Below are positions 62,418 through 64,000 of a stretch of DNA of 64,000 nt, one piece after another; within the stretch, counting starts at the first letter, position 1, and each line of letters begins with the position of its first letter. The notes beneath the pieces are model-generated. The model was not told the DNA's origin and ran no database searches. It worked only from the letters and a program-made list of their open reading frames with translations. A program made the translations under genes and the position numbers. The DNA is from Amblyornis subalaris (taxonomy: Eukaryota; Chordata; Aves; Passeriformes; Ptilonorhynchidae). The stretch covers positions 126,042-190,041 of the forward strand of contig JACAXG010000232.1 in the NCBI GenBank assembly GCA_018881555.1, read 5' to 3'.

Positions 62418-64000
62418 CTTAAAAAAAAAAGTCAAGAATTATTTCAAAAGTATATTATCAAAATAAATACATATTAGTACTTTCCATCACACGTGTGGGA
62501 AAACACAATAGGAACCCAAAGCAGTGATGACGTGGGAGTAAGGACATTGGGAAGAGCTGGAAATGCACGGGAATAGGCAGTATCTAGTTTGTAAATCCCA
62601 TTTCCTAACACGTCCTCCCTCCAGCAAACCTCGCCCCAGAAACAAAACATGTATCAANGATATATAGAGGCTTAAAGCCCCTTCTGATGGGCTCACCAAG
62701 GCCCTTCAGCATGTAGTGGCAGTGCTATCACAGCATCACCTTGTCACAATTTCAGTCAAGATTTTACCCAAGGCCCTCAAATGGATGAAAAACTTCAAAA
62801 GATTAAACCCAATGAGAAAATATTTTCATTATAAGGAAACACATTTGTTTTTTCCACAGTGTATTTCTATTCTTTTCTAAGCTTTTATCCTGATCCTGTC
62901 CCAACTTCTCGGCTGGACTGACAACAGCAACACTCTTCCATCAGATCTAGTGCCACTATTTGCAAGGAAACCTTCAGAACCGATCATCTGCTGCTGGACA
63001 GAGACAGCAGCCAAGCAGATATCAGAAACAATACCCTCAAGTCCCACTGAAGTCACAGGGTACAGCACAACCACTGCACTTGGAATGAANACAGAACTGT
63101 CTGCCAGGATTATTCCAGCTACTTATCTCCTTTACNATCAACTGAAAGACAGAACTTTCAAAGCCCAGTTGGTACAAGACATAATAAATAATAAACAAAC
63201 GAAAGTAAGATAAATAAAACCTATAGCCAGTGGAAATGTGATGATATGGACTACCATGGAAAAAGAAANCAAGCCTGAACAAGGAGCGTGCTGGTGAACA
63301 ACACCTCTCAGCTCCAGGGAGTTCACTCTGAGTACTCAGGCACAAGCACAGCCCTCCAAAGCCAACCTGAGAACAACTGAAACTCNGTTGGAATAGCAAC
63401 TGAAGGACCACTTCAGCAAAAGCAGCATGTCCCTGCCAGGCTAAGCTCCAGCCTGGCAGCACAGGTGAAGAGGCTCTCAGCAGTCCAGGAGGATCCTTTG
63501 TACTGAACAATGGGATCCACGTATCCAGCAGGGCACAAATACACAGGGTCACCTCTTCAACTGGAAAAAANCTGAGCTTACACAACCACCTCAGTATGAC
63601 CCTTAAAAACAAAACTAGCACCTCCCTTGCTGTAAGGCTAGAGTTGACATCTATTATCTCTGAAGGTTCAGCTACTTTGTCAGGCTGTTCTGTGTTAGAA
63701 ACATGGATCAGACAGTGCCAGGAGGGTATCACTGATCCAGGTCACCTCAGTGGTGGTCAGTGACAGCGTGACCAAGATCAGTGTGTGACAGCTGGATATC
63801 AAAAGACCAAGCATTAGGGTCAGCAGATCTTAATCCCGATTTTTGAACACACAGGAGTCAATAGATCTGTGTCAAAAACTGTTGGGCCACAGGAAAAAGT
63901 GCAGAGAGCTCCCCTGTCTTCAGAGAGGCATCAGCAGGGCACCTTCCTCTGGATGCGCATTTACTTCTGCAGAACTGCCCTCGTCTGCTACTACATGCCT
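62418..64000 (-). other. UBXN7: UBXN7 intron up to the window edge
   Basis: No exon matching the UBXN7 segment before residue 97 was found, and no repeat family was recognised. The gene's 5' exons, including the UBA domain, must lie beyond this edge. Confidence 0.6.

Noticed and set aside
63037..63732. Long minus-strand open frame (231 codons) at the right edge
   Set aside because: It contains several Ns that may hide stops, has no recognisable domain, and lies in a UBXN7 intron without matching that protein.

Overview
The window is nuclear DNA from a bird, most likely a passerine. The evidence is seven intron-containing vertebrate genes with GT-AG splicing, more than fifteen CR1 LINE fragments in both orientations, avian ERVL-type solo LTRs, and a tRNA-Ile-headed SINE with a CR1-like tail that looks like TguSINE1, a family I know from passerines. 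Single N bases are scattered throughout. They look like ambiguity masks, because the surrounding reading frames stay intact. The only longer run is four Ns at 10780-10783.

Layout. (1) 1-1748, minus: first three coding exons of DTYMK (thymidylate kinase), running off the left edge. (2) 1749-1945: a short CpG-rich divergent promoter. (3) 1946-8181, plus: complete ING5 (240 aa, eight coding exons), with a probable 3' UTR to about 10.7 kb. (4) 11079-18816, plus: complete D2HGDH (529 aa, nine coding exons, one GC-AG intron). (5) 18.8-24.7 kb: repeat-rich intergenic DNA. (6) 24730-29928, plus: GAL3ST2 (417 aa, four coding exons). (7) 32810-35081, plus: NEU4 sialidase (500 aa, three coding exons). 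(8) 37235-38755, minus: TM4SF19 (208 aa, four exons). (9) 48450-62417, minus: the last eight coding exons of UBXN7 (residues about 97-489), with a probable 3' UTR down to about 43.6 kb. The UBXN7 5' exons lie beyond the right edge.

The left block (DTYMK-ING5-D2HGDH-GAL3ST2-NEU4) has the gene order of human 2q37.3. The right block (TM4SF19-UBXN7) matches human 3q29. The junction lies at about 35.1-37.2 kb, in DNA carrying two LTR-like elements. The genes are not one pathway: they cover dTTP synthesis, histone-acetylation targeting, mitochondrial D-2-hydroxyglutarate oxidation, glycan sulfation, glycan desialylation, a tetraspan membrane protein, and a p97/ubiquitin adaptor. GAL3ST2 and NEU4 do act on related glycan termini.

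The most interesting observation is the C-terminus of this NEU4: a polybasic stretch followed directly by Cys-Leu-Val-Ser, which has the form of a CaaX prenylation signal. Also notable are a perfect 38-bp inverted repeat flanking the N gap upstream of D2HGDH, a 12-copy 18-bp minisatellite, and the GC-AG intron. I found no wholly unknown gene system.
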